Assembly: GCF_036039175.1 (NCBI RefSeq)
Contig: NZ_JAYXKP010000003.1
Span: forward strand, 1-64,000
Reading direction: 5' to 3'
Length of the DNA: 64,000 nucleotides
Source of the DNA: Marinilactibacillus sp036039175
GTDB taxonomy: Bacteria; Bacillota; Bacilli; Lactobacillales; Carnobacteriaceae_A
The notes beneath the pieces are model-generated. The model searched no databases. It saw only the letters and a program-made list of their open reading frames with translations, and was not told the origin of the DNA. The first letter of the stretch is position 1, and each line of letters starts with the position of its first letter. Shown here piece by piece: positions 54,926 through 62,258 of the stretch. The position numbers were made by a program, and so were the translations under genes.

Positions 54926-55051
54926 CTATTTTTTTAAACCTCTGCGAATTCTTTTTGCTTCCTTTACGACTTGCAGTCCTCGTCTTGCTGTTTTTTTATT
55001 TGGACTTTTCATCATTCTTCTGGCTGTTGCTAAATCTTTTTTTTCGGGCAT
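54926..55051 (-). CDS. Small basic protein, putative metal homeostasis type
   Basis: 41 residues, opening MPEKKDLATARRMMKSPNK, rich in Lys and Arg, without cysteine or histidine. It resembles a small lactic-acid-bacterial family annotated as putative metal homeostasis protein, but I rely on memory of that family and on context. AGGAG precedes the ATG. It sits between the COG0523 GTPase (15 nt upstream) and rpmG (11 nt downstream), inside the zinc-starvation operon. Confidence 0.7.
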   Translation of the reverse strand: MPEKKDLATARRMMKSPNKKTARRGLQVVKEAKRIRRGLKK

Positions 55052-55066
55052 TTTGATAACTCCTTT

Positions 55067-56062
55067 CTATACGAATTCTGCCTTGACCATGCATTCTTGA
55101 AAAGATTGCTCTATTTCTTTTACAGGTAAATTTTTCCCTATAAACACTAAAACAGATGACCTTTCATATTTTCCCCACTGACTACCATGGGTGAATTCAA
55201 GCGCCATATTCACCCCTTGAAAAATGACTTTATGAGGGTCACCATATAAGTGAATAATGCCTTTATAACGTAACATATCCATATTAAATGTCACAATCAG
55301 TTCGTTCATCCATTCGTCGAACAGTATTGGATTTAAGGGTCTATCCGCTTGCAAAGATATCGTTACAATTCCGTGAGTATGGGCGTGGTCATGCTCATAC
55401 TCATTATGATCGTGGTGCTTTTTTGGTGCTTTTTCTAATATATTTGTAGCATTAAACAAATACTTACCAAAAATTGAGTCAAAAGAAATATTCTCAATAT
55501 CTAAAACATCTATTGTTGATCCGGGATTTATATTATTCAGTTTTCTTCGTAAGTACTTCTCTGTTTCAGAATCTACTTTTTCAGTCTTAGTGAGCCATAA
55601 CTGATCGGCGAAAGCAATTTGGTCTACTGACTCTTCGTAATGCGCAATTTGGTGGAGAGCATTGGTAGAATCTACTAAAGTCATTACACTATCGATCACA
55701 AAATTTTCTTGTAAGAAAGGCATCCGGAAAAAAGTCTGTGCAATTGGCCCAGGTGCTGCCAGACCTGTTGTTTCAATCACAATACGATCAAACTCAATCT
55801 CTTTTTCTTCTGAAACTTCTAAAATTGAATGCAGTACATTGGATAAATCTGCCCTTAAAGAACAACATAAACAGCCATTATTCATTTGGAAGATTTCTTC
55901 TTCGCTGTTAATAACCAGTTGGTGATCAATACCTATCTCTCCGTACTCATTTACAATGACCGCTATACGCTCAGTATGGTTTTGTTTTAAAAGTTGATTG
56001 ATTAAAGTGGTTTTACCAGATTCCAAGAATCCAGTGATAATTGTAACAGGTATTTTGTTCAT
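55067..56062 (-). CDS. COG0523 family metal GTPase/metallochaperone (ZagA/YciC-like)
   Basis: A 331-residue G3E GTPase. Walker A is GFLESGKTT (residues 11-19), the metal-binding CxCC motif is CLCC at residues 64-67, and a His-rich stretch (about 215-232, KKHHDHNEYEHDHAHTH) lies between the GTPase and C-terminal CobW_C domains. Members hand zinc to target enzymes or deliver metal during zinc starvation. I start at ATG 56062, 9 nt from AAAGGA; an ATG 9 nt upstream overlaps the RBS. It is 52 nt behind rpsN and shares its Zur-controlled promoter. Confidence 0.92.
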   Translation of the reverse strand: MNKIPVTIITGFLESGKTTLINQLLKQNHTERIAVIVNEYGEIGIDHQLVINSEEEIFQMNNGCLCCSLRADLSNVLHSILEVSEEKEIEFDRIVIETTGLAAPGPIAQTFFRMPFLQENFVIDSVMTLVDSTNALHQIAHYEESVDQIAFADQLWLTKTEKVDSETEKYLRRKLNNINPGSTIDVLDIENISFDSIFGKYLFNATNILEKAPKKHHDHNEYEHDHAHTHGIVTISLQADRPLNPILFDEWMNELIVTFNMDMLRYKGIIHLYGDPHKVIFQGVNMALEFTHGSQWGKYERSSVLVFIGKNLPVKEIEQSFQECMVKAEFV

Positions 56063-56114
56063 CGAACCCATCCTTTATTTATCCATTACGGTTTATTTAT
56101 TGGGATGTTTCACT

Positions 56115-56384
56115 CTACCAACTAGCTTTTTTAACTCCAGGAATTTTGCCTTCGTGAGCATATTTCCTGAAATTGATACGAGACAGTCCAAACTGACGCA
56201 TATATCCATGCGGACGTCCATCTAGTCTATCGCGGTTTTGAAGTCTTGTAGGGGAAGCATCTCTTGGAAGTAAAGATAGTGCTTCATAGTCGCCTTTTTC
56301 TTTTAACTCTTTTCTAAGTGCTCCATATTTCTCAACTGTTCTCTGTTGTTTTTTCAGTTTTTCGATTTTGCTTTTTTTAGCCAT
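56115..56384 (-). CDS. rpsN: 30S ribosomal protein S14, cysteine-free form
   Basis: An 89-residue S14, opening MAKKSKIEKLKKQQ and ending KIPGVKKASW. It is the long, zinc-independent (C-minus) type; no CxxC pair is present. In Bacillus the equivalent YhzA replaces the zinc-containing S14 when zinc is scarce and lets ribosome assembly continue. It heads the operon rpsN - COG0523 GTPase - small basic protein - rpmG, and has a perfect Zur-type palindrome 20 nt upstream. Confidence 0.96.
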   Translation of the reverse strand: MAKKSKIEKLKKQQRTVEKYGALRKELKEKGDYEALSLLPRDASPTRLQNRDRLDGRPHGYMRQFGLSRINFRKYAHEGKIPGVKKASW

Positions 56385-56404
56385 TGTATTTTCCCTCCTA
56401 CTCT

Positions 56405-56425
56405 AAATCGTAACGTTTACGATTT
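56405..56425 (-). promoter_or_regulatory. Zur box upstream of rpsN
   Basis: A perfect 9-3-9 inverted repeat, AAATCGTAA then CGT then TTACGATTT, matching the Bacillus Zur consensus. It directly abuts the -10 element of the rpsN promoter, so bound Zur would block RNA polymerase when zinc is ample. Confidence 0.9.
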
Positions 56426-56427
56426 AA

Positions 56428-56456
56428 ATATTACGCTATTTCTGTCCCTTCGTCAA
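56428..56456 (-). promoter_or_regulatory. rpsN operon promoter
   Basis: On the minus strand TTGACG (56451-56456), a 17-nt spacer and TAATAT (56428-56433). The Zur box begins 2 nt downstream of the -10. Confidence 0.85.
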
Positions 56457-56496
56457 GTCAATTTATTAATTTTTCTTACATTTATAGGCAAAAAAA

Positions 56497-56516
56497 AACA
56501 CCAGCAAGTTGGTGTT
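56497..56516 (-). terminator. Terminator of the padR-DUF2812 unit
   Basis: AACACCA (56497-56503) pairs with TGGTGTT (56510-56516) around 6 nt, followed on the minus strand by a run of eight or more T. Confidence 0.85.
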
Positions 56517-56542
56517 CTCTTTTTGCCTATCATTAAATACGC

Positions 56543-57223
56543 TTAGTATCTGTATATACTCAATATTGAAATTATAATCATCGTTATCGCAATGGCCAAC
56601 ACGATTACATTATAGCTATTGCGAAGATAAATTGCCGTTTTCCATGGAGCTTGGTGGTTTATTGCTGTGCCTGCTAGCAACTTTTTCCTAGTAGACCATA
56701 GTTTGTACCAATCAATAGCAAATCCGATACACATGCTAAGCAACATAATCGAAAGTAAAAGTTCTGACCAGTCATTGAAACCCATATCCATCAATTGTTG
56801 GGTATCCCAAGACCGATAAAAACTATAGGCAAGTAACGAATTAACTATCAGCGATAGTACTGTTAAAATGCCTTGTTGGAACTCGAATTTTTTCAATGAA
56901 TCGGCTTGTTCAACTGGATCAGTATGTAATTCTGGAATATCCTCAGATTCTGGGGACGCGTAGATACTGAAGTCTCCATAATGCGTCACTAAATCCCATC
57001 CGTTTTGGGCATAGAATATATCTTGTTCTGCTAAGTACTTTTTTCCACTATTGATATCTAATCGATAACGAATAAACTCTGGTTCATTTTTCTCAAACTT
57101 TGCCAATAATAAGCCAAATTTTTTCAAATGTAATCCTTGAGCGGACATATCATACAACCAACTTTCGAACTGCCCCATTTTGTAATAATCTGTCGGTCTA
57201 AGTTTATAAACAAATTTCCCCAT
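56543..57223 (-). CDS. DUF2812 domain-containing membrane protein
   Basis: About 226 residues. The N-terminal DUF2812 domain (opening KFVYKLRPTDYYKMGQFE in part, with WLYDMSAQGLHL) spans about 105 residues, then a linker and three hydrophobic helices. The start is ATG 57223, which overlaps the padR stop (57225) region and has GGAAGGGGG upstream inside padR. DUF2812 genes are commonly paired with PadR repressors; the molecular function is unknown. Coupling to padR suggests the regulator controls it together with itself. Confidence 0.85.
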   Translation of the reverse strand: MGKFVYKLRPTDYYKMGQFESWLYDMSAQGLHLKKFGLLLAKFEKNEPEFIRYRLDINSGKKYLAEQDIFYAQNGWDLVTHYGDFSIYASPESEDIPELHTDPVEQADSLKKFEFQQGILTVLSLIVNSLLAYSFYRSWDTQQLMDMGFNDWSELLLSIMLLSMCIGFAIDWYKLWSTRKKLLAGTAINHQAPWKTAIYLRNSYNVIVLAIAITMIIISILSIYRY

Positions 57224-57224
57224 T

Positions 57225-57539
57225 TTATTTTCCCCCTTCCAATTCACGCACGGTATCTTCAACCATCGCATTTAACCGATCAAATTCTTTATTCAATGCC
57301 TTTCTACCTTCTTTAGTTAATTTATACGTTTTTTTTGTACTTTCTTTCTCAATCAATACAATCAATGCATTTTTTTCCATACGAGATAAAATACCATATA
57401 GGGTTCCCGGACCCATTTTGATTCTTCCATCAGAAACTTCATTAACTGACTGCATCAACTGGTAGCCGTGGTTCGGTCTTAATAAAGATAATAGTATATA
57501 ATACATGGCTTCCGTCATTGGTCCATCTTTATAAGCCAT
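57225..57539 (-). CDS. PadR family transcriptional regulator
   Basis: A 104-residue winged-helix protein. The signature LLSLLRPNHGYQLMQSVNE and KMGPGTLYGILSRME are clear PadR sequence. The C-terminal helix for dimerisation is short. It is the first gene of a two-gene unit with DUF2812 and lies behind a long palindrome, which is probably its own operator. Its inducer is unknown. It is embedded between zinc genes but shows no metal-binding motif. Confidence 0.93.
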   Translation of the reverse strand: MAYKDGPMTEAMYYILLSLLRPNHGYQLMQSVNEVSDGRIKMGPGTLYGILSRMEKNALIVLIEKESTKKTYKLTKEGRKALNKEFDRLNAMVEDTVRELEGGK

Positions 57540-57562
57540 CTTGTAAACCTCCTTTTATATTA

Positions 57563-57606
57563 GTTATTATTATGTCACACGATATACCGCGTGACATAAT
57601 AATAAC
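57563..57606 (-). promoter_or_regulatory. Long PadR operator palindrome
   Basis: Perfect 16-nt arms, GTTATTATTATGTCAC (57563-57578) and its complement (57591-57606), flank a 12-nt centre. The arms include the ATGT...ACAT core of PadR sites. A possible -10 (TATATC) lies in the centre with TTGGTT 17 nt upstream, so the repressor would cover the promoter. Confidence 0.8.
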
Positions 57607-57671
57607 CAATATCACTCTACAAGTAAATAAAAGAATCAGCACAGAATTCAATCTGCGCTGATTCTTTATCA

Positions 57672-58496
57672 TTAAATATTGTTTGCTTGAATTCTAGACT
57701 TCACTTTATTGAAACTCAATGTCACAATAAATACAGCGATAAAGACTAACGTAACAGTCGCTCCAGGTGGCGTTCCAAATTGATAGGAAGACATTAGTCC
57801 AGTAATCATACCAAACACTGAAATTAAGATTCCAATAAGAATGACTCCTGTGAAACTTTTACTTAATCTCATAGAAATCGCTGCCGGCAAAACGATAATT
57901 GCGGATACGAGCAATGCTCCAACAATCGGCATGATGATCGCTATCGTGATTCCTGTTAATACATTAAACAAAATAGACATGACTTTAATCGGCAGGCCGG
58001 CAGTGAAGGCCGTCTCTTCATCAAAAGTCAGAATGTACATCGGTTTACGAAACACGATGTATAAAATTAATATGACGATCGTTAAAATTAAAAGCATCCA
58101 AATCTGTTGCTGACTAATCGTTACGATGGATCCAAAGAGAAACTGATCAATACTCACAGTCCCACCACCATTATTGAGTCCCATTAGGACAAGCGCAACG
58201 GCCATACCACCCGACATTAAAATTGCAATTGAGATTTCTGAATAAGATCGATAAATAATTCTCAAGTATTCTAAAAGAATTGCAACTCCTACTACGACTA
58301 ATAGATTTGTAATTGTTGGATTCACTCCCATAAGCATTCCTAATGCCACACCTGCAAGGGACACGTGTGATAAGGTATCTGCCATCAGTGATTGTCTACG
58401 TAAGATTAAAAACAGACCTAGAATCGGAGCAATCAGTGAGATAAGGAATGATGCTTGGAAGGCTCTTTGCATGAATCCATAGAAAAACATCTCCAA
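57672..58496 (-). CDS. adcB: Zinc ABC transporter permease AdcB/ZnuB
   Basis: A 274-residue ABC-3 type membrane permease with about eight helices. The stretch LGLFLILRRQSLMADTLSHVSLAGVALG (shown in part) and LPAAISMRLSKSF are family hallmarks. The start is TTG at 58496, with AAAGGAGG 7 nt upstream, placing it 64 nt inside the end of adcC. It forms the membrane channel of the AdcABC zinc importer. Its length is normal. Confidence 0.94.
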   Translation of the reverse strand: MEMFFYGFMQRAFQASFLISLIAPILGLFLILRRQSLMADTLSHVSLAGVALGMLMGVNPTITNLLVVVGVAILLEYLRIIYRSYSEISIAILMSGGMAVALVLMGLNNGGGTVSIDQFLFGSIVTISQQQIWMLLILTIVILILYIVFRKPMYILTFDEETAFTAGLPIKVMSILFNVLTGITIAIIMPIVGALLVSAIIVLPAAISMRLSKSFTGVILIGILISVFGMITGLMSSYQFGTPPGATVTLVFIAVFIVTLSFNKVKSRIQANNI

Positions 58497-59149
58497 GGTG
58501 AATCCTCCTTTCTAATCAACTCAATGTGTTTGTCCACGTACTGTTTAAGTTCTTCGTGATCGTGCGTAACCATAAGGACACCTTTACCATGAACTTCACT
58601 ATTATGTTTTAAGAGTTTGTAGAATTCTTCTCTAGACTCTACATCCATTCCAGTAGTCGGTTCATCCAGTACGAATAAGTCTGGATCGGTTGCAAATATG
58701 CGTGCAATAGAAATTCTCTGCTTTTGACCACCCGATAATTCTCCAATTTTTTTATGTCTCATATCCCACATTCCAACAGATTCAAGGGAGCGACGAACAT
58801 GTTCTTTGTCTTCTTTGTCTAATTTCTTGAACCATCTTCCTCTTGGATAACGACCAGATTGTACTAGTTCAAGAACTGTACTAGGAAACCCTGCATTGAA
58901 GGACGCAACTTGTTGTGGAACGTACCCAACGACAAGTTTTGTCCCCCATCTATTTTTTTTAGATAACTGTACGCTCCCTTTCGTTGGTTTCAGTAAACCC
59001 AAAATATTTCTGAGCAATGTCGTTTTTGCTGCACCATTTTCTCCTGTCAGCATAACAAATTCGCCAGAGTTTACTTGAAATGAAATATTATCTAATACTG
59101 GTTCATTTTCATAATGGAAAGCAAGATTATCTACTTCTATATAATGCAT
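58433..59149 (-). CDS. adcC: Zinc ABC transporter ATP-binding protein AdcC/ZnuC
   Basis: A 238-residue ATPase. Walker A appears as GENGAAKTT (consensus GxxGxGKT/S with Ala before Lys), the signature is LSGGQKQRISIAR, and Walker B is LFVLDEPTTGMD. A His switch follows in VMVTHDHEE. It powers AdcB. The last about 25 residues are translated from sequence shared with adcB in another frame. No Zur box is visible in the 150 nt before it, unlike adcA. Confidence 0.94.
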   Translation of the reverse strand: MHYIEVDNLAFHYENEPVLDNISFQVNSGEFVMLTGENGAAKTTLLRNILGLLKPTKGSVQLSKKNRWGTKLVVGYVPQQVASFNAGFPSTVLELVQSGRYPRGRWFKKLDKEDKEHVRRSLESVGMWDMRHKKIGELSGGQKQRISIARIFATDPDLFVLDEPTTGMDVESREEFYKLLKHNSEVHGKGVLMVTHDHEELKQYVDKHIELIRKEDSPWRCFSMDSCKEPSKHHSLSH

Positions 59150-59188
59150 CTTTACACCCTCTCTACAAACGCCTAAGTTCTCTTCGGT

Positions 59189-59217
59189 ATTCTACTTTAA
59201 TACTCGTGTCAATGCAA
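59189..59217 (-). promoter_or_regulatory. Candidate adcCB promoter
   Basis: On the minus strand TTGCAT (59212-59217), a 17-nt spacer and TAGAAT (59189-59194). It is moderately good. No Zur-type palindrome was found beside it. Confidence 0.35.
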
Positions 59218-59237
59218 TACAATACTAATCTAAACGG

Positions 59238-59292
59238 AACAAAAGGACAAACGCCTTAAAGTCAGTTGACCCAAAGCGTTGCCCTGTTTTGT
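59238..59292 (-). terminator. Weak terminator behind adcA
   Basis: An imperfect long hairpin pairs ACAAAACAGGG...ACGC with GCGTT...CCTTTTGT on the minus strand. The T tract is poor, so read-through from adcA into adcCB is possible. Confidence 0.4.
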
Positions 59293-59302
59293 CTCGTTTT
59301 TA

Positions 59303-60976
59303 TTAGTTTATACTTAATTTTAGAGATTCAATATTTTCTCTCATAGCATCAATATATCCTAGATCTTCAGATTGTAGTTCTTCGGATAAACTTTCCAAGT
59401 CATGCAGTACAGCTGTTTCTGTTCCTGTTTCTGTTGCTACTGTTTGAGCAATAGAAGACTTTGCACCTTGTTGATAATAAATGACTGGTACATTGTTTTC
59501 CTGAACCAAATCACCAATTTCAGCAATTCTTGCTGGACTTGGTTCTACTTCTGTAGACAGCCCACCAATGGCTACCTGTTCCAAGTCGTATCTTTCAGCA
59601 ATATATCCGAATGCTTGATGTTGAACTACAAACACGCGGTTTTCAGCACCTTCAAACGCCTCTTGAAATTCTTGGTCTAAAGCTTGAAGTTCCGAATTAA
59701 AACTCGCTGCATTTTCAGTGTACACTGATTCGCCCTCAGGATCGATTTCAATCAATGCGTCTCTGATTCCGTTAACTTGTTCTTGTACAAATACTGGATC
59801 TAACCAGCTATGTGGATCTTCATTTTCGTGGTTATCTACCATTACACTAATCGTTCCTGTGTTTGCAACTTCGTTACCTTCGTCATCAAGTCCAACGCCT
59901 TGGATTTCAAAGTTTTCACTTTCAACAGTCGCATCAAATGCTTCTGTTGTTTGGGTTGCGTCAACTGCCCACTCTGCTGATTCGTCTTGACGTGTTGACC
60001 ATTGCCATTCTGCAATATCTTCTTGTGTTTCTACTTTTAAGGTAACCGCATCTCCAGTGTGATAATGTCCAGCTAATCCAGCAACTTCAAGACCTTCTGA
60101 ACCACCACTCACTTCGCCGTGTTCATGGTCGTGTGCTTCGCTTTCATTGTGTTCGTGGTCGTCCGCATCGTCTTCTCCATGTTCGTGGTCGTGTACTTCA
60201 CCCTCATTGTGTTCGTGGTCGTCCGCATCTTCTTCACCATGTTCGTGGTCGTGTGCTTCACCTTCACTGTGATCTTCGCCATGATTATCTACTTCTATCA
60301 TAAGAGGTTCAGATTCAGCAAACACATCATGGTCGTCTCCAAACAATACTGCTTGAACTTCAAAACTCTCTCCTGGCACTTCGTAAGTCAATTCTGAACC
60401 GAATTCATCAGAAATTGTTTCCCATTCTGCGTTTTCATCTTCACGTGTATACCAGTGCCAATGATCTAAAGTAGTCTCTTCTTCTACAGTTGCTGTCAAC
60501 TCAATACTATCTCCAGTATGATAATGTCCAGAAGCACCTTCAATCGTTACATTTCCGGATTCCTCAGTACCTTTACTGTTCTGGTCTTCAGTATCTAAAA
60601 CAGCCCCATCAGATGCACTTAGAATCATCAGGTCATCATTGTCAATCGTATCAAATAAACTTTCTGTCCAACTTTCCATACTATCACTACTGTAAACAAA
60701 TAAATCTGCTTCATTTACTGCTGCGACATCTTGAGCACTTGGCTCGTAATGATGTGCGTCATCTCCACCACCAACCATTAGACGAATGTCTGCACGATCT
60801 CCTGCTACTTGTTTAGTGAACTCATACATTGGATAAAAAGATGTAACGATAGATACTTCTGCTTCTTCATTTGTATCTGCATCTGAATTCTGACCAGATC
60901 CTTGCGGCGCGCAGGCAAAAAGCGTAGTTGCTGCTGTCAGCCCAATCATTGCCGAAGCTAAACGTTTATGTTTCAT
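59303..60976 (-). CDS. adcA: Zinc-binding lipoprotein AdcA with two inserted HYHTGD domains and a His-repeat loop
   Basis: A 557-residue ZnuA-type solute-binding protein, far longer than the usual 300-500. Lipobox LFAC has Cys22. Zn ligands are H75 of DAHHYEP, H389 of EDPHSWLDP and the His of VVQHQAFGY. At the fourth, usually acidic, position the sequence reads YYQQGAKSS. The extra length is inserted before DPHSWLDP: domain A (about 143-231), His-rich repeats (232-287; units of 20 residues such as HDHEHGEDDADDHEHNE) and domain B (about 296-382). Both domains begin near GHYHTGD. It would capture zinc for AdcBC; a Zur box lies upstream. Confidence 0.93.
   Translation of the reverse strand: MKHKRLASAMIGLTAATTLFACAPQGSGQNSDADTNEEAEVSIVTSFYPMYEFTKQVAGDRADIRLMVGGGDDAHHYEPSAQDVAAVNEADLFVYSSDSMESWTESLFDTIDNDDLMILSASDGAVLDTEDQNSKGTEESGNVTIEGASGHYHTGDSIELTATVEEETTLDHWHWYTREDENAEWETISDEFGSELTYEVPGESFEVQAVLFGDDHDVFAESEPLMIEVDNHGEDHSEGEAHDHEHGEEDADDHEHNEGEVHDHEHGEDDADDHEHNESEAHDHEHGEVSGGSEGLEVAGLAGHYHTGDAVTLKVETQEDIAEWQWSTRQDESAEWAVDATQTTEAFDATVESENFEIQGVGLDDEGNEVANTGTISVMVDNHENEDPHSWLDPVFVQEQVNGIRDALIEIDPEGESVYTENAASFNSELQALDQEFQEAFEGAENRVFVVQHQAFGYIAERYDLEQVAIGGLSTEVEPSPARIAEIGDLVQENNVPVIYYQQGAKSSIAQTVATETGTETAVLHDLESLSEELQSEDLGYIDAMRENIESLKLSIN
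60116..60283 (-). repeat. Tandem His/Asp/Glu repeat within adcA
   Basis: Residues 232-287 of AdcA hold about 2.5 copies of a 20-residue unit (60 nt). Equivalent residues H242, H262 and H282 show the period exactly. It is coding DNA in frame with adcA, so a length polymorphism in steps of 60 nt is expected. Confidence 0.85.
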
Positions 60977-61083
60977 ATAAAAGTCTCCTTTGACCGTTAT
61001 CGTTAAAATTCCTTTTTGTTCAAATAGAAAGCCACTTTCAAAACCTTATTGAAAGCAGCTGAATTTTTATCTACTAGTTTTAA

Positions 61084-61104
61084 TAATCGTACACATTACG
61101 ATTT
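61084..61104 (-). promoter_or_regulatory. Zur box upstream of adcA
   Basis: TAATCGTAC then ACA then TTACGATTT, a 9-3-9 palindrome with 7 of 9 arm matches. A -35 TTGACT (61131-61136) lies 27 nt upstream on the minus strand, giving the same promoter-box order as rpsN. The leader to adcA is about 100 nt. Confidence 0.82.
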
Positions 61105-61154
61105 AAAAGATATCATAGATAGGCACCCTAAGTCAATTTTATATTGAACTCTTT

Positions 61155-62123
61155 TTAGTGTGCCAACATATCTTGAACAATACCTGCTTCATCTAACTCT
61201 GAAGGGTAGTACGTTGGCCAGTGTTCCATCTCTTCTAACAATTCTGAACGGTCATCTCCCCAGTATAAATGATAGTGATGTGCTTTTTCAGAAGAAATAT
61301 CGTGGTCACTGAATTGAATATATTCAGGCATTTCGTCAGAACCATTCACTTTATTAAAAACGAATCGTACGCCTCGGTTACCTTTTTCGTATGTTAAGAT
61401 TTCATAACCATCATAATCATAGTCTGCAGTCATTTCTGTTCCGTCTTCTTGATAGAACGTAAAGCTATCTTCGTCAATGACCATGCGATCTACATCTGTA
61501 ATATACCCTTCTGTGTAATACTCTTTATATTCTTGAGCATTCATTGAATCACTCTTATCTGCTTTAGCTTCAAATACTTCATCCAAAGCGCCTGATTCTA
61601 AATAAGGATAAACGGATTGCCAGTCTCCTGCCCAATCTGATAACGGACGATCTCCGACTTCAGCATTATAGAAGAAACCATTATAAATTCTTCTACCCAC
61701 TTCGTCATTAGCACCGTGATCATCAATCTCAACTTCTACTGCTTCCGATTCAACTAGTAACTCATCATTAGAATCCAAAAGTTCAGCTTTAATCTGTACA
61801 CCTGATTCTGTTGCTTCTCTTGAAAAAGTATCTGAATTCAGTCCAGCTATAGGTGACCAATCACTCGCTTCAGCATCTTTCATATACCATTGCCAATTGT
61901 TTTCATTTGTTTCCGTATCCGTTACAGCCGTTAATTCTATTTCATCCCCTGTATGATAGTGATGCGCTAATCCTTCGATAGCAACTGAACTAGGTGTAGT
62001 TGCATTCTCTTCTGTTTGTTCTTCCGCAGGTTCTTCTGTAGAATCTGCACTTGTGCTATCCTGGCATGCCGCCATTAGCATTCCTAAAGACACGATACCA
62101 GACATTTTCAAAATCTTATTCAT
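61155..62123 (-). CDS. ZinT-domain zinc lipoprotein with one HYHTGD domain
   Basis: 322 residues. Lipobox MAAC has Cys20, then an acidic Thr/Glu linker. An HYHTGD domain (about 47-135, GLAHHYHTGDEIELTA) comes next and a C-terminal ZinT/YodA domain (about 141-322) last, with PEYIQFSDHDISSEKAHHYH (shown at 20), LYWGD and EHWPTYYP. ZinT binds zinc and passes it to ZnuA-type proteins. Streptococcal AdcA carries ZinT as its own C-terminal half; here it is a separate secreted protein sharing an accessory domain with AdcA. It has its own Zur box and lies just behind ispE. Confidence 0.92.
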   Translation of the reverse strand: MNKILKMSGIVSLGMLMAACQDSTSADSTEEPAEEQTEENATTPSSVAIEGLAHHYHTGDEIELTAVTDTETNENNWQWYMKDAEASDWSPIAGLNSDTFSREATESGVQIKAELLDSNDELLVESEAVEVEIDDHGANDEVGRRIYNGFFYNAEVGDRPLSDWAGDWQSVYPYLESGALDEVFEAKADKSDSMNAQEYKEYYTEGYITDVDRMVIDEDSFTFYQEDGTEMTADYDYDGYEILTYEKGNRGVRFVFNKVNGSDEMPEYIQFSDHDISSEKAHHYHLYWGDDRSELLEEMEHWPTYYPSELDEAGIVQDMLAH

Positions 62124-62151
62124 TTATGTACTCATCCTTTTCTATTTTTTA

Positions 62152-62172
62152 AATCGTAACCATTACGATGTA
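62152..62172 (-). promoter_or_regulatory. Zur box upstream of the ZinT gene
   Basis: AAATCGTAA then CCA then TTACGATGT, a 9-3-9 palindrome with one arm mismatch. A -35 TTGACA (62199-62204) lies 26 nt upstream on the minus strand; the -10 is ambiguous (TATAGT or TAGTGT). Confidence 0.85.
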
Positions 62173-62219
62173 TAACACTATATTATTTTTCAAATCTTGT
62201 CAACATTTTTTAGACAAAA

Positions 62220-62248
62220 AAATTGAACCTCTATTTGAAGTTCAATTT
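62220..62248 (-). terminator. Terminator of ispE
   Basis: AAATTGAAC (62220-62228) pairs with GTTCAATTT (62240-62248), followed on the minus strand by T7. Confidence 0.83.
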
Positions 62249-62258
62249 GTAAGTTCTG

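Noticed and set aside
60116..60283. Short tandem repeats as a CRISPR-like array
   Set aside because: The repeats are in frame inside adcA with a 60-nt period and no unique spacers.
59402..60816. Plus-strand open frames opposite adcA
   Set aside because: They are shadows of the His/Asp/Glu-rich coding strand, with no RBS and low-complexity products.
60991..61007. Second Zur site in the adcA leader (GACCGTTATCGTTA)
   Set aside because: It matches only part of one arm and lacks symmetry.
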